A stretch of 64,000 nucleotides of DNA from the NCBI GenBank assembly GCA_010093485.1, contig MU001494.1:1076301-1140300 (forward strand), written 5' to 3'. Every line of letters starts with the position of its first letter. The stretch's first letter is position 1. Below the pieces are notes generated by a model that saw only the letters and a list, made by a program, of their open reading frames with translations, did no database searches and had not been told where the DNA came from. The DNA comes from Karstenula rhodostoma CBS 690.94. Taxonomy: Eukaryota; Ascomycota; Dothideomycetes; Pleosporales; Didymosphaeriaceae. Below, piece after piece: positions 45,039-55,206 of the stretch. The position numbers and the translations under genes were made by a program.

Positions 45039-46664
45039 CTATGAGCAAAGCCGTTCGTTGAGCAAGCTAAAATAGGGAACATACCATGGCAGCGTTTCCA
45101 CGGGCGGGAAGTCGCCCTGTGCATCGTTTTCCCATTTTGCAGAAAGCATCTGGCAAGGGGATGCGTTAGCGTCTATACTCACATCCAAAGAAGCACCTTC
45201 AACCGCACGCGTCAACCTTACCAACCCTAACATCTCCTTTAAGGTTCGAGTGAACATACCTCTGGTTCCACAACCCCCCACCGCAATCTGCTACAACTGA
45301 CCTCGCACCGACACGTGGGCGGGTAGTGCTCAGAGGCTATCCAACGCTCTCCCATGGCAACAGTTTCTTGCTCGCCGTGGTGTTCGATTTCATGGATGCG
45401 TTGACGGCTTGCGATATCGTCTTTCTCTGGGTGCGTCCCGGCAAAGACCTGGTACCATTTTTCTTTGACCTGCAAGTGTGGGGTACAAAGTCAGTGAAAT
45501 GCTCAAAAGGAAGATAATTAGGTATAAGTAGGTTATGTTAGGTTTATCTCGTGACTAAAGTCTGACAAGTTCAGACTGTAGCTGAAACAACCACTTTGTA
45601 CCCCAGGGACTCTCACCCACTCCTGGATATCACCTCTGAGCTCCACTCTGTGGATATGCTGCAAGTAGCCGTGGTGCCATGCCTGGCAAGGTAGTGTAGT
45701 ATTAGCGGGTGTTGAACCGTGTCGACGCATAGGAGGAGAGGAGAAAGGCTGTAGAATGCGATAGCACACAACCATGACTTACGTAAGTCAAAATCCAGTC
45801 AACGACCAATCCTGAAGTGCACACGTTGCCCCTTTCCCCGGGCCGCATGTTTTCGTCGTCCTCGGCCCACGGACCAGCCCACAAATTAAACCAAGGGTTC
45901 ATCGTAGTGAAGGTTAGAGTCAATTTGCGAGTGTGCGCGAGGTAGGTACCGGCACCGAGCAAGGTCTCATCGTGATAAAAGTGGTCCTACGAAGTGGTGT
46001 AAGTCAAGAATCGTAAGTAACGACATAAATCCAGTGAAGGCCGATGCGCGAGGCGACGTACCGGTGCAGGAAATGGCGGAGCGCTGACTTCGAACACCAG
46101 GAAGAACGCATCCGTTGACAGGTCGAGCTCGATGCTCTCGAGACCGGTCAAGTTGAGTTTAGGACAGGGTTGCATAATGAGAGGTAGTCTGGAAGGCTGT
46201 TGGAAATAACTCTGAAGTTTCATTGGGGGTGTAAGCATACGGGTTTCGTCGATGTTCATCGAGGAGCGACTCACGGGTACAACATCGAAAGTGCCACAAT
46301 GCTTCAGGCACGCAATATGCGTCATGACGAAGGGGGTTGCTTCGGAGAATGCCTTCTGAGACCGAAGCCATTTCTGACGGACAAGCCAATCATACTCTGC
46401 TTCACAGTGTCGTGGGAGACCAGAGGGGCACGCTTCTGTTTCGTAGCGTGGGCATATGTGCGGAAGAGACTCGTATTCATAGGCGATCAAGGTAGGTGTC
46501 CCGATACACTACAGGGTTAACACGAGCATGTCCTCCAAATCTTTACAGATCTGCCCTGGGTGACTCACGCAGTCAAGAATCAAAGAGAATAGCTCTGGAG
46601 TCAAACTCAAGGCTTTTTCCAAAAGAGCATCGCGATCGCATAGACTGTTGGGGTGGCTTGACAT
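45039..46664 (-). CDS. F-box-like hypothetical protein, six exons
   Basis: Predicted 377 residues from exons 46569-46664, 46062-46508, 45783-45986, 45617-45682, 45260-45469 and 45039-45149; every junction is GT-AG and in phase. The start MSSHPNSLCDRDALLEKA leads into LSLTPELFSLILDC, which resembles the first helix of F-box-like domains common in filamentous fungi. Later segments (LNLTGLESIELDLSTDAFFL, YLAHTRKLTLTFTTMNPWF, HIHRVELRGDIQEWVKEKWY) have the leucine/charge rhythm of the C-terminal part of such proteins. A Cys pair lies in PPTCRCEVSCSR. The family is large and functionally unassigned; a substrate-adaptor role for SCF ubiquitin ligases is only a possibility. Confidence 0.72.
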
Positions 46665-47105
46665 GACTCCTAGGTGTAAGCAATCTCAGCACTTGGCCAA
46701 AAATCTCAGGGCCAGCTGTTGACTGAGGATAAAAGTCGTTTGAGGGATGACTTGCTTCTGCTGAATTTGAATGCCAGCTGCGGAGAGCTGTGGAGGGCAG
46801 ATGTATAGTTATTGGGAGGCTCTGAGGTAATAATAGAGAAAGAGGCGAATGAGCGACTGTGAAGCGACGGTGCTGGTAGTGATGCTTGAGTATACCATGG
46901 AGTGGTGGTGTTGTAAGAAGGTTGGCAGTCGCATTGAAAATTGAATCATGTATGTCGGGGTGTGCCATTGAATACAGTTTTATACAGAGCAGTCGCTATG
47001 GTGGGATGCCGGGGCAGGCGTGGCAACAGTACCCTGGCGATTGGGCAGTGCCACCCGGTGAATTCTATGGTACATTATGTTACAGTTACGAACCAGACTC
47101 AGGCG
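46665..47105. other. Intergenic between two minus-strand genes
   Basis: Promoter of the F-box-like gene and 3' end of the NDUFAF2-like gene. An open frame on the minus strand (46573-46968) overlaps the first exon in a different frame and is rejected as coding. Confidence 0.45.
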
Positions 47106-47857
47106 TCACGATCTTTTTCTTGCGGGAGCTGGCGACCAAGATGCAGGCTGCCACTCGTCGCCGGGATTGCCTTTCGCCGCCGCTTGCTTCCACGGAGAGT
47201 CTTTTGGCTCTGTTCGCATTGGTTTTCTGGTCTTCAGTGCAGGGGCTGCATCGGATTGTGGTGCCTCCTCTTGAATGCCATTGTCGGTTACTGGCGACCG
47301 CGACTCTGCTCTGTCTCTTGTCTCCTGGTCAGTGTTCATCTGCCGGATGCTCGTGTCGGGGTCTCTCGACTCCAACATCTGCACGGGTTGCTGCTTGTCA
47401 GGCGCATCGACAGCAGAGGGTTTCGCCGCCCATCGGGCGTCTGCCTGTGCGGCCAGTATCTTTATCCGTTCCTGCCGCATGGCTTCAGCTTGCTGTTCGG
47501 CCATGGTGGGGGCTTCGGGGCGCGTCTGGCGAAGCCATTGCGCCCACTGCGCTGCAGCGTGTCAGTGGACGGGTGCGGGGGCACCAGGTATCGAGGCAAC
47601 ATACGAGGGACGTGAACGTCGCTGTTGTAGGCGCCCCCCGGATACTCGACTATCCGGCGGGTGCGTCGTGCATGCTTCACTATCTTCCACTCCCAGTAGG
47701 TGTTGCCGTCCAGGTCGAATCCTGCCACCGTCAGTGGGCTTCGTGCGAGGCCGTTCGTGTCGCTGCACTCACCGGCCAGCGTCCGGCGCCGCCAGGGCAG
47801 CGGCAGCATCTTCCAACTCCACCATAATCTCCTTACTAGGCCGGGCTGCCTCGCCAT
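47106..47857 (-). CDS. Mitochondrial complex I assembly factor NDUFAF2-like (mimitin)
   Basis: Predicted 215 residues from exons 47773-47857, 47605-47721 and 47106-47551. The N-terminus MARQPGLVRRLWWSWKMLPL, then FDLDGNTYWEWK and the segment RRIVEYPGGAYNSDVHVPPQ across the second splice, and PQWAQWLRQTRPEAPT match the B17.2-like/NDUFAF2 family, which helps assemble the NADH:ubiquinone oxidoreductase of mitochondria. The proline pair of VHVPPQW is restored only with the donor at 47604 and the acceptor before 47551. The C-terminal 120 residues are charged and low in complexity, longer than in animal members. Confidence 0.9.
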
Positions 47858-48167
47858 GGTGTGTGAGGTGTCTGTAAGGTTTCGGAGCGCTGCAATGCCA
47901 AGGTGCACGCGTCGGCCAATGACGCAGTCGTTCGTGTTCCCTTGGTGGCTGACGCGCAGCCACACGCATTTCCCCCGCTGGCGCTGGAATGCAAACACAT
48001 CGACATCTCCCCGGGATCCGCTGGTTGCGCCCTGATCCGCCTCTGCCACCGTCGCGCGCGCATGAACACCTGCATTTCACCCAAACACGACATATACACC
48101 CGTATCGACTACCCAAGACGCCGCGCTGCTCCCCCCGCCCGGCACTCCCCACGACCCCTCCTCCGCC
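47858..48167. promoter_or_regulatory. Divergent promoter of the NDUFAF2-like and calponin-homology genes
   Basis: The two start codons are 310 bases apart. The plus-strand side ends in a C-rich leader. No specific site is assigned. Confidence 0.45.
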
Positions 48168-50220
48168 ATGGCGTCCGTCACGTCGCTAGACCAGGACATG
48201 AAGAAGCTGCGACTGGGCAGGTACACACCCCAGGCCGCAAACGAAGCGCGCGGCTGGATAGAAGACATACTGGGCGAGCGACTGCCTCCCGGAGACCTGT
48301 TGGACACGCTGAAGGACGGGACTGTGTTGTGCAGGTGCGTAAACACTGCTTTGTTCGAACCTGCAGCGCGCATGCTAACAGTAACGTAGGCTGGTCAATC
48401 TCGCTGTGCCTAAGCCTGGCGTCAAGTTCAAGAAATCGCCAATGCCCTTCATCCAGATGGAGAACATCTCCCACTTCCTCCGCGCCTGCGAGAACGCCCC
48501 GCTCAACATGCCCTCACACGACCGCTTCCTAACCGTCGACTTGTACGAGGCCAAGGATCCTGCCCAAGTCCTACAGTGTTTGAGCGCATTCAGCCGCGTT
48601 GCAAGTTCAGTGAACCCCTCCAATTTCCCGACCACAATAGGGCCCAGGCGCGGTGGTGGAGGTCCTTTGAGTCCTGCTGCAACTGGGGTAGGAGGCTCCC
48701 AAAGCGGAGGCTCCCTACATTCTCCTGGGTTTGGACGCAGCAGGGGTCCTAGCACCGCCAGCAACACCAGCGGCTCGAACACGTTTAACCCGCTCGCCCG
48801 ACCACAAGTTGAACGAACACTCAGCCCTCACCTTACAGGCGGCTCGAATTCTTCGAAGACTTCCAATGGTATACCTAAGTCGCCCCCTGGCGGCGTAAGT
48901 AGTTGGAGTAAAAAGACTGACGAGGGTACAACAGCGCCCGCCTGGAACATCCATCAGTATGGCTACATGGGTGGCGCAAGCCAAGGCAACCAAGGCATCG
49001 CTTTTGGCGCGAGACGACAAATTACGTCCGCGGGACCCAAGGTTCCCAGCCTAGCCGAGAAGGAGCGAAAGCGGAAAGAAAAGGAGACAGAAGATGAACG
49101 CTTGCGGATCCTGGCCGAAGAAGCAGAGCACAAGCGACGAATTGAGCGGCAGGCTGAAGAAGAGCATCAATGGGAAGAGGAGACGCGGAAACAAAAAGAG
49201 GCAAAGCAGCGCCAACTCGACAAACAGAAGCAGGAGTGGGAAGAGCAGGAGCGCCAGTGGAAGCTAGAGGAAGAACTAAGGCAAAGGGAGGAGCAAGAGG
49301 AGCAGGAGAGGATAGCCAAAGAGAGCCGTCGCAAACGCACGGGAAGTGACGCCAGGCTGAAAGGCCAATATCTCAGCCAATACCAAGCAGAACAGGCCGG
49401 CAGTAAGCCGCAAAGTCGGCGGAACAGTCAATACGAGCCAGAGCCCAACAGCGAACAAGACCGGATAAGAGAGCTGGAACGCCAACTCGAAGAGGCAAAG
49501 GAGCGTGAACGACAGTACCAGCTCGAACGCGAGGAACGCTCCGAGCGCCGGAGAGAGCGCGCACGATCGAAGAGCCGAACGCGCAACCGGTCACAGAGCC
49601 GTCCTCGTCCTCAACCTCCACCGCGTGCTCCCTCTCCGCAGGACAGCACGGCATCGTGGGCACAAGCTGACGATCGCGATTATCTACGTAAGCAGTGGCA
49701 GGAGACTCAACGTCAACCACCAAGGCCTCTCCCCGAGCCAACCTCACCCGCGCCCTCAACTCGGCCTCTACCAGAACCCGCCACTTCACCGCGCCCACTG
49801 CCAGATCCCGCTACTTATGCTAAGCAAAACCGCACAGACAGGTACCTAGCATCGAATCCGCCCCCTGTAGCTCCTAAGCCGGCGAACCACTTCCCTCCGG
49901 AGTTGACGTCTACCTCTGAGCGCGCGGCGGAAGACGCCAGAAGCGCTGCGTCCCAATCGAAGACGAAAGCGGGGGGGTGGGCGTCCAAATCTTTGCTCGA
50001 GCGAGAAATGGAGCGGGAGCGCGAACGACAGCAGGAATGGGAGGACGCTCAGCGTGCTTTGCAAAGTACGCCCAAGGACCCCAACGCTGGCACTAGCGAG
50101 GGCCAGAGCTGGGATGTAAACCAGTATGGTTATGTTGGTGGAGATAGCCAGAACAAGGGAGGAATCAGCTTTGGCGGGAGGAGGCAGATACTGGGACCGA
50201 GGCCGTTTGGACCGCGGTGA
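48168..50220 (+). CDS. Calponin-homology protein, Scp1/transgelin-like with long coiled coil
   Basis: Predicted 665 residues from exons 48168-48334 and 48390-50220. A single CH domain (about residues 20-150) includes ARGWIEDILGERLPPGDLL, DGTVLCRLVN across the intron and KSPMPFIQMENISHFLRACE. Two calponin-like repeats follow: WNIHQYGYMGGASQGNQG with IAFGARRQI at about 260-285, and WDVNQYGYVGGDSQNKGG with ISFGGRRQI at the C-terminus. Between them lies a highly charged Glu/Lys/Arg/Gln coiled coil (about 300-480), then a Pro-rich stretch. Yeast Scp1 and animal transgelin bundle actin filaments with one CH domain and one such repeat in about 200 residues. This form is three times longer and has its two actin-binding repeats at either side of a coiled coil. 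Confidence 0.9.
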
Positions 50221-50660
50221 TTTCTATCTATTCTTGGAGCGAGAAGATATCCTAGAAAGAGACACGGAGTGAATGTCTCGAGATCGACAACATCATGAAT
50301 ACTTATACACTTTTTTTGAATACTGAAATGCAGGCTGTTCTCCGTTAATCACGAGGCCACGCCGGGTGGCAAGCATACACAGCCGGCCATGGGAAAATGA
50401 AGGACTACGGAGGCAAGCATGAGGCACTGTGGGTACACCCCAATTGTTGGACGACCTGGGGAGCATGCAGGGACTGTGGCTGGACTGAATGAATTTTTCA
50501 TTGACTCTGAGCGCCTGGAAGTGCTAATAGGAAGGAATTGACCAGCCCCAGTTCCAAAACCCGCCCGCATGAGCATAGCATATCTCATTTCCCATGGCAT
50601 ACAGATGAACCGGAATCATGATTTCATCCCCAACACCGCTGCACCTTCGCCTACATAACT
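50221..50660. other. Convergent intergenic region
   Basis: Contains the 3' ends of the calponin-homology and cpcB genes. No gene is recognised. Confidence 0.45.
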
Positions 50661-51969
50661 TTATGCCCTCGCCATAACACCCCAGCAGCGGATGCGGTTG
50701 TCGGTGTAACCAGCGAACAGGGTCTGGCCATCCGCGCTCCAGGCCAGCGACACGCACTCGGGCTCCCGGCTCTTCTTGCCAACCTCCAAGTACTCGGGCT
50801 TGAGCTCGTCAACCTTGCTCTTCTTCTCGAGGTCGAAGATGATGATGGACGAGGCGGTGGCGGCGCACAACCAGTAGCGGTTGGGCGAGAAGACGAGGGC
50901 GTGGATCTCGTCACCAGCGGTGAGCGAGTAGAGGTGCTTGGACTCGTTCAGGTCCCAGAGCATGGTGGTTCCGTCCTTACCGCCAGACGCGCAGAGCGAG
51001 CCATCGGGTGAGATGGTGACGGTGTTGATGTAGCCGGTGTGGCCGATGTGGTCAGTCTGGATGCGGCACGAGGCGAGTTCCCAAACCTGTTCATGGTTAG
51101 CTTCTGCTGATCTCATATGCGCTTGACAGCCGTTGGAGGAAGCTATATGTCAGTAAAAGGTGATTGTTGTTCTCATAGCCTTGCGGTTCTGAAGTAGCAA
51201 ATACAAAAAATCATTTTGATCATCACGATAGTTGTGTGCGGGCATGGCCCAGAATCAGGGATGCATGAGGTGTGACCCACCTTGACGAGCTTGTCCCAGC
51301 CAGCGGAGACGATGACGGGGTTCTGGGGGTTGGGCGAGAAGCGCACGCAAGACACCCACTCGGTGTGGCCCTTGTCGGTGATGGTGTACTTGCAGTCACC
51401 GAGGGTGTTCCACAGCTTGATCGTTCGGTCGCGGGAACCGGAAACGATCTGGCGGTTATCGGCGGAGAAAGAGACGGAGAGGACGTCGTTGGTGTGGCCA
51501 ACAAAGCGGCGGGTGGTGTTGCCGGTCGAGAGCTCCCAGAGGCGGAGGGTCTTGTCCCAGGATGAGGAGAGAGCGTAGGCACCATCGGAGGAGATGACCT
51601 GTCACGAGATTGTCAGCTCCGCCTTCTCCTTCACTTCCTAGCCAGCCAATTGCTCGCGTTTGCGGGTATAACGTACGCAGTCGGAGACGATGTGGGAGTG
51701 ACCGTGCAGACTCCTCTTGGGGTATCCGTAGGAGGTCTCGTCGCGAGTAAGGTTCCAGATGATCAGCGTCTTGTCGCGGGAAGCGGACAAGAGCATGTTG
51801 GGGCTGGGCAAAACAGTCAGCGCAAATGTACTCGACCATTCTCTGCGCAGCGCAAAGCTGCATTTCCGACTCGTCTTGTGCATACGTACTTCTCGAGGGA
51901 GGTAGCGAGGGAAGTAACCCAGCCAGTGTGGCCCTCAAGGGTGCCACGGAGAACCAACTGCTCAGCCAT
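50661..51969 (-). CDS. cpcB: RACK1 homolog, ribosome-associated WD-repeat protein (CpcB/Asc1)
   Basis: Predicted 316 residues, the usual RACK1 length, from exons 51890-51969, 51677-51803, 51281-51598 and 50661-51086. Seven WD repeats are readable, for example [62 protein letters not shown] and [15 protein letters not shown]. The protein sits on the 40S ribosomal subunit head and acts as a signalling scaffold. In Aspergillus its homolog CpcB represses the cross-pathway amino-acid response. The 194-nt third intron hosts a C/D snoRNA on the same strand. Introns lie between or within blades as in other filamentous fungi. Codon bias is strong, as expected for a ribosomal protein. Confidence 0.97.
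51143..51231 (-). ncRNA. Box C/D snoRNA, U24/snR24 type, in cpcB intron 3
   Basis: On the minus strand the intron shows box C GTGATGA (51220-51226), box D CTGA (51150-51153) about 70 bases downstream, and a short terminal stem CTAT/ATAG just outside the boxes. The internal segment GTATTTGCTACTTCAGA (51188-51204) is, from memory, the same as the D'-guide of yeast U24 (snR24), which directs 2'-O-methylation of the large-subunit rRNA. A C'-like TATGAGA lies further downstream. In budding yeast snR24 lies inside the intron of ASC1, the RACK1 gene, so host and guest agree. The guide before box D is less clear. Confidence 0.8.
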
Positions 51970-52771
51970 GATGTGCAGGAGAGTGTTGACCTTGGGTATA
52001 AACGGTGGGCGCACTCGGTGGTGGTGTTTTTGCAGAAGTCTGGCGGGAGCTCTTTGAGAGCCGCCAGGTGCGTCGAAATTCGCTTAAATCTTAGAGGCCC
52101 AAATTGGGTAAAGCGCGCTTGCTTGGACCACGGAGCTCGACCTCGCCCACTACGTTCACAAGTGTTGCCATTTGCATCTGATGGACGAACAAACATGCCA
52201 CTCGCATGTATCCTTTCTGCTGTGCAAGGTACCCCGGTCCGCTTTAAGCTGCTCAACGCAAACATGAATCCGCAAAATGTGCGCCTTTCCCATCGGTTCA
52301 ATGTTCTCGTGCTAGTGTCTCACGTCGGTCAAATGAGGAGAACATCATGGCTGGCGATGCGAGAGACAATGAAAACTGGCAGCGTACACTAACTGTACCT
52401 ACTTTCCGGGATCCAGGACATGCAACATGGAGGCCGATTACTGAGGCAGGTATGCTACGGAGATAATTTGTTCAACATGTTGTAAGCGTATCCGCTTAAC
52501 CTAGACGGTCCGCAATTTGTGGTCTTCAAGTATACGTCTTCTGCCTACCGTGTGGAGCAGGAAAAGCGTATCAGCTGAGGTCTGACGCAACTTCCAAGAA
52601 CCCGAACATCGTCGGATCCTTCCTTCGCTCTTATCTCCGAATGGCCACAGATATGCACCTCACTGTGCAATATATGAATCACAAAACGTCCCCGGCTCAG
52701 AAGCCCATGTCATCGCTTCCAACGTCAATCACAGTTGCAACGTCAATCACAGTTGTTCAGCGCAACTCGCC
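51970..52771. promoter_or_regulatory. Divergent promoter of cpcB and the NmrA-like gene
   Basis: About 800 bases separate the start codons. The cpcB side is T-rich on the coding strand, as for ribosomal protein promoters. The NmrA side ends in an 18-bp tandem duplication (separate entry). No other feature is recognised. Confidence 0.45.
52720..52755 (+). repeat. Perfect 18-bp tandem duplication before the NmrA-like start codon
   Basis: The unit CAACGTCAATCACAGTTG occurs twice head to tail and ends 16 bases before the ATG. Each unit is itself partly palindromic (CAAC...GTTG at its ends). Confidence 0.9.
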
Positions 52772-53692
52772 ATGACTTCTGCAACCCAAATCCTCCTCAT
52801 CGGCGCTGGTGAACTAGGAACTGCCTTCTTGCCTCATCTGTCTGCTCTACCACATACACACATTACCCTTGGCGTTCGTACGCCTCAGAAGTACAATCAT
52901 CTCTCATCAGCCACCGTCTCACTTACCCCTCTTGACATAACCGGTCCCTCCGAAGCCCTTTCTCAGACCTTCGCCAACTACAACATCGTCATCTCTGCGA
53001 CTGGGTTTGGCCAATACAACGGCACTTTGCTCAAACTCGCGAAAGAAATCCTGGATGCTGGACTGCTGCGAAGAACTGCAAATCGATCCAGGCTCTGGTT
53101 TTTCCCCTGGCAATGGGGTGTAAATTACGACGTCACCGGCGATGGCCAAGGATTGATGCCCCTCTTTGGCGAGCAGGCCGCCGTGCGTGACCTGCTGAGA
53201 GCCGAAGCAACGCAGAACAATATTAAGTGGACTATCCTATCCACAGGCATATTCATGAGCTTTTTGTTTGAGCAGTTTTGGGGGGTCGTCGACAGGGAAG
53301 GTGGAGGTATTACTGTTCGGGCACTGAGAAGCTGGGAGCACGGTATCACTGTTACGGATGTCTCAGACATCGGAAAGATCCTGGCTCGAGTTATAACAGG
53401 CGATGTTGAGGCGGACAACACTGTTGTCTACGCAGCCGGCGACACTGTGACATACAAAGAGCTGGCTGATATTGTTGAGCGCACCGCGGGAGAACCAGTC
53501 AAACGGGAGGCGTGGACGATTCCCTACCTCGAAGCTGAGCTTGCGAAGGATCGGGATGATCATATCAAGAAGTATCGCCTAGTGTTCGCAAGAGACGGTG
53601 TTTGTTGGGACAAGCACGGCACAGTGAATTATGAACTTAACATACCCGTCATTAATGTTGACAAGTATGCACGAAAGTTGTTTTCGCAGTAA
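52772..53692 (+). CDS. NmrA-like / isoflavone reductase-like NAD(P)-binding protein
   Basis: Intron-free 306-residue protein with an N-terminal Rossmann fold: ILLIGAGELGTAFL is the dinucleotide motif and TLGVRTP the second strand with an Arg suited to NADP. FANYNIVISATGFGQYNG and RLWFFPWQWGVNYD follow the layout of the NmrA/PCBER family. DVSDIGKILARVI and VTYKELADIVERTAGEPV are typical of the C-terminal part. Members either reduce phenolic substrates or act as redox-sensing regulators. The family is certain but the specific activity is not. Confidence 0.88.
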   Translation: MTSATQILLIGAGELGTAFLPHLSALPHTHITLGVRTPQKYNHLSSATVSLTPLDITGPSEALSQTFANYNIVISATGFGQYNGTLLKLAKEILDAGLLRRTANRSRLWFFPWQWGVNYDVTGDGQGLMPLFGEQAAVRDLLRAEATQNNIKWTILSTGIFMSFLFEQFWGVVDREGGGITVRALRSWEHGITVTDVSDIGKILARVITGDVEADNTVVYAAGDTVTYKELADIVERTAGEPVKREAWTIPYLEAELAKDRDDHIKKYRLVFARDGVCWDKHGTVNYELNIPVINVDKYARKLFSQ

Positions 53693-54176
53693 AGAGCACA
53701 TCTAATGTAGATAGGTCATTGTCAATCCTCAAGTTACCCCACAATATGAGATCCATTATGACGACGGTGTTTACATGATATATTCTAGAGGAAGGCAGAT
53801 GACGGGATGCTAACAAAAGCTTCTCACGTATTTATGCGCCCGCTGCGACGACATGGTCGACATCGTGCTAATACTTCGCCGGGTGGGTATTGTTCCTTCA
53901 GTTTTCGACTTTTGTTCTGAACGCAACGTACACTTCACTCATACACATGCTAATTGCACATCCTCCCCTTCCTTGAATTGGGTATCGTATTTTGGCACTT
54001 CAAATCCAGCACTTCCTCAGCCGCCACCAGTTTCCCGGTTCGCGGCATCACTCTGCTTCGTCACTTGTTACGTAGCCGAGAGCCCGTCAAGTCTAAAATT
54101 GTCGATTTACAAATCGTGCATCAAAGATTGGCGCAACGGATTCTAAATCCAGTGGTCAGTCCATCCGAGGGTTCAC
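53693..54176. other. Convergent intergenic region
   Basis: Holds the 3' ends of the NmrA-like and U1-C genes. An AT-rich part follows the NmrA stop. Nothing else is recognised. Confidence 0.45.
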
Positions 54177-54926
54177 CTAGCGACCGGGTGGTCCAGACGG
54201 GCCTGCATTCGGCGGAGGGAACGGAGGAAAGCCCCTCGGCGGCATTCCTCCCGGCGGAGGGAACGGCATGCCACCTGGCGGAGACCCAGCCTGGCCAGGT
54301 GGTGGAAAGGGGAACGGCATATTTGGCGGTGGTCCTCCGGCCATGTTCGGTGGCGGGAAAGGCATGCCTCCCGGGGGCATCGGTCCTCCCGGTCCTGGTG
54401 GTCCGCCCGGTGGCATATTTGGCGGCGGAAAAGGCATCGGAGGCATGTTGAGAGGGGGTCCTCCGCGACCCATAAAAGGCGGCGGTATGCCAGGCATTCC
54501 TGTCCAAGTTAGCATTGCGACCAGATCGAAAGCGCGCAAGTTGTACCTGGCGGCGGGAAACCGTGCGGTGGGAAGCCTGGGCCTCCAGGTGGAGGAAACC
54601 CGCCCATTGGGTTCTGGGTCATCGGGTTTGCCTGACCCTCCGCATTGTACGCGTCCGTGATGCTATTGATGACGAGCTGTGTCTGTTCGCTGGATATCTC
54701 TGTTGCATCGTTAGTTCCACCATGTTGGGCCAAGTAAACTGCGTGCATACGTTCGTAGTAGGCTTGCACGTTGCGCAGATGGTTTCGGCCGGCATTATGC
54801 GCCTTGCGGACGCTCATCGAGTCGTGGGTGAGGTAGACATCGCAATAATCGCCTTGCGCCAAGTTAGCTAGGAGCGCAAACGGGCTGTCTAGTTCAAATG
54901 TTGTACTTACAGAAGAACTTCGGCAT
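54177..54926 (-). CDS. U1 small nuclear ribonucleoprotein C (U1-C, Yhc1)
   Basis: Predicted 214 residues from exons 54911-54926, 54547-54852 and 54177-54499. The first coding exon is only 16 nt and encodes MPKFF plus one base of the next codon. Splicing gives [17 protein letters not shown] and [11 protein letters not shown], the C2H2-type zinc finger that defines U1-C and contacts the U1 snRNA:5' splice site duplex. The rest is Pro/Gly/Met-rich (repeats such as [17 protein letters not shown]), as in other U1-C proteins. The plus strand of the low-complexity exon is also open because of its composition, but that reading is a shadow. Nuclear, part of the U1 snRNP. Confidence 0.96.
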
Positions 54927-55206
54927 TTTGGCGCGTTCTTCGAATTCGGAAGAAGAGGGATAATCGGCGGTTGGGGTGCGCGAGAGTGGAGCGGGTCAAG
55001 GTAGACCATCTTCTGAAGCTCTGGGACAAGAACGACCGGTGACCGGAGCTACCTTTCACCGAGGTCTTGGCATTTCTCGTGACTCGCGGTACCACATCTT
55101 TACGAAGATGCGCTGGGACTGCCACCATAGTACGTACACGAACAGAGGCTATGCATGGAAGCTCTGGATTCCGATACGCCTGCAGCAATCGATGTTCCTT
55201 CTATGT

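Noticed and set aside
46886..47827. Plus-strand frames of 224-313 residues opposite the NDUFAF2-like gene
   Set aside because: They lie antisense to the well-supported NDUFAF2-like exons and have Cys/Arg-rich composition without a domain.
54268..54660. Glycine-rich plus-strand frame at the U1-C locus
   Set aside because: It is the antisense shadow of the Pro/Gly-rich U1-C exon; the zinc-finger exons fix the coding strand as minus.
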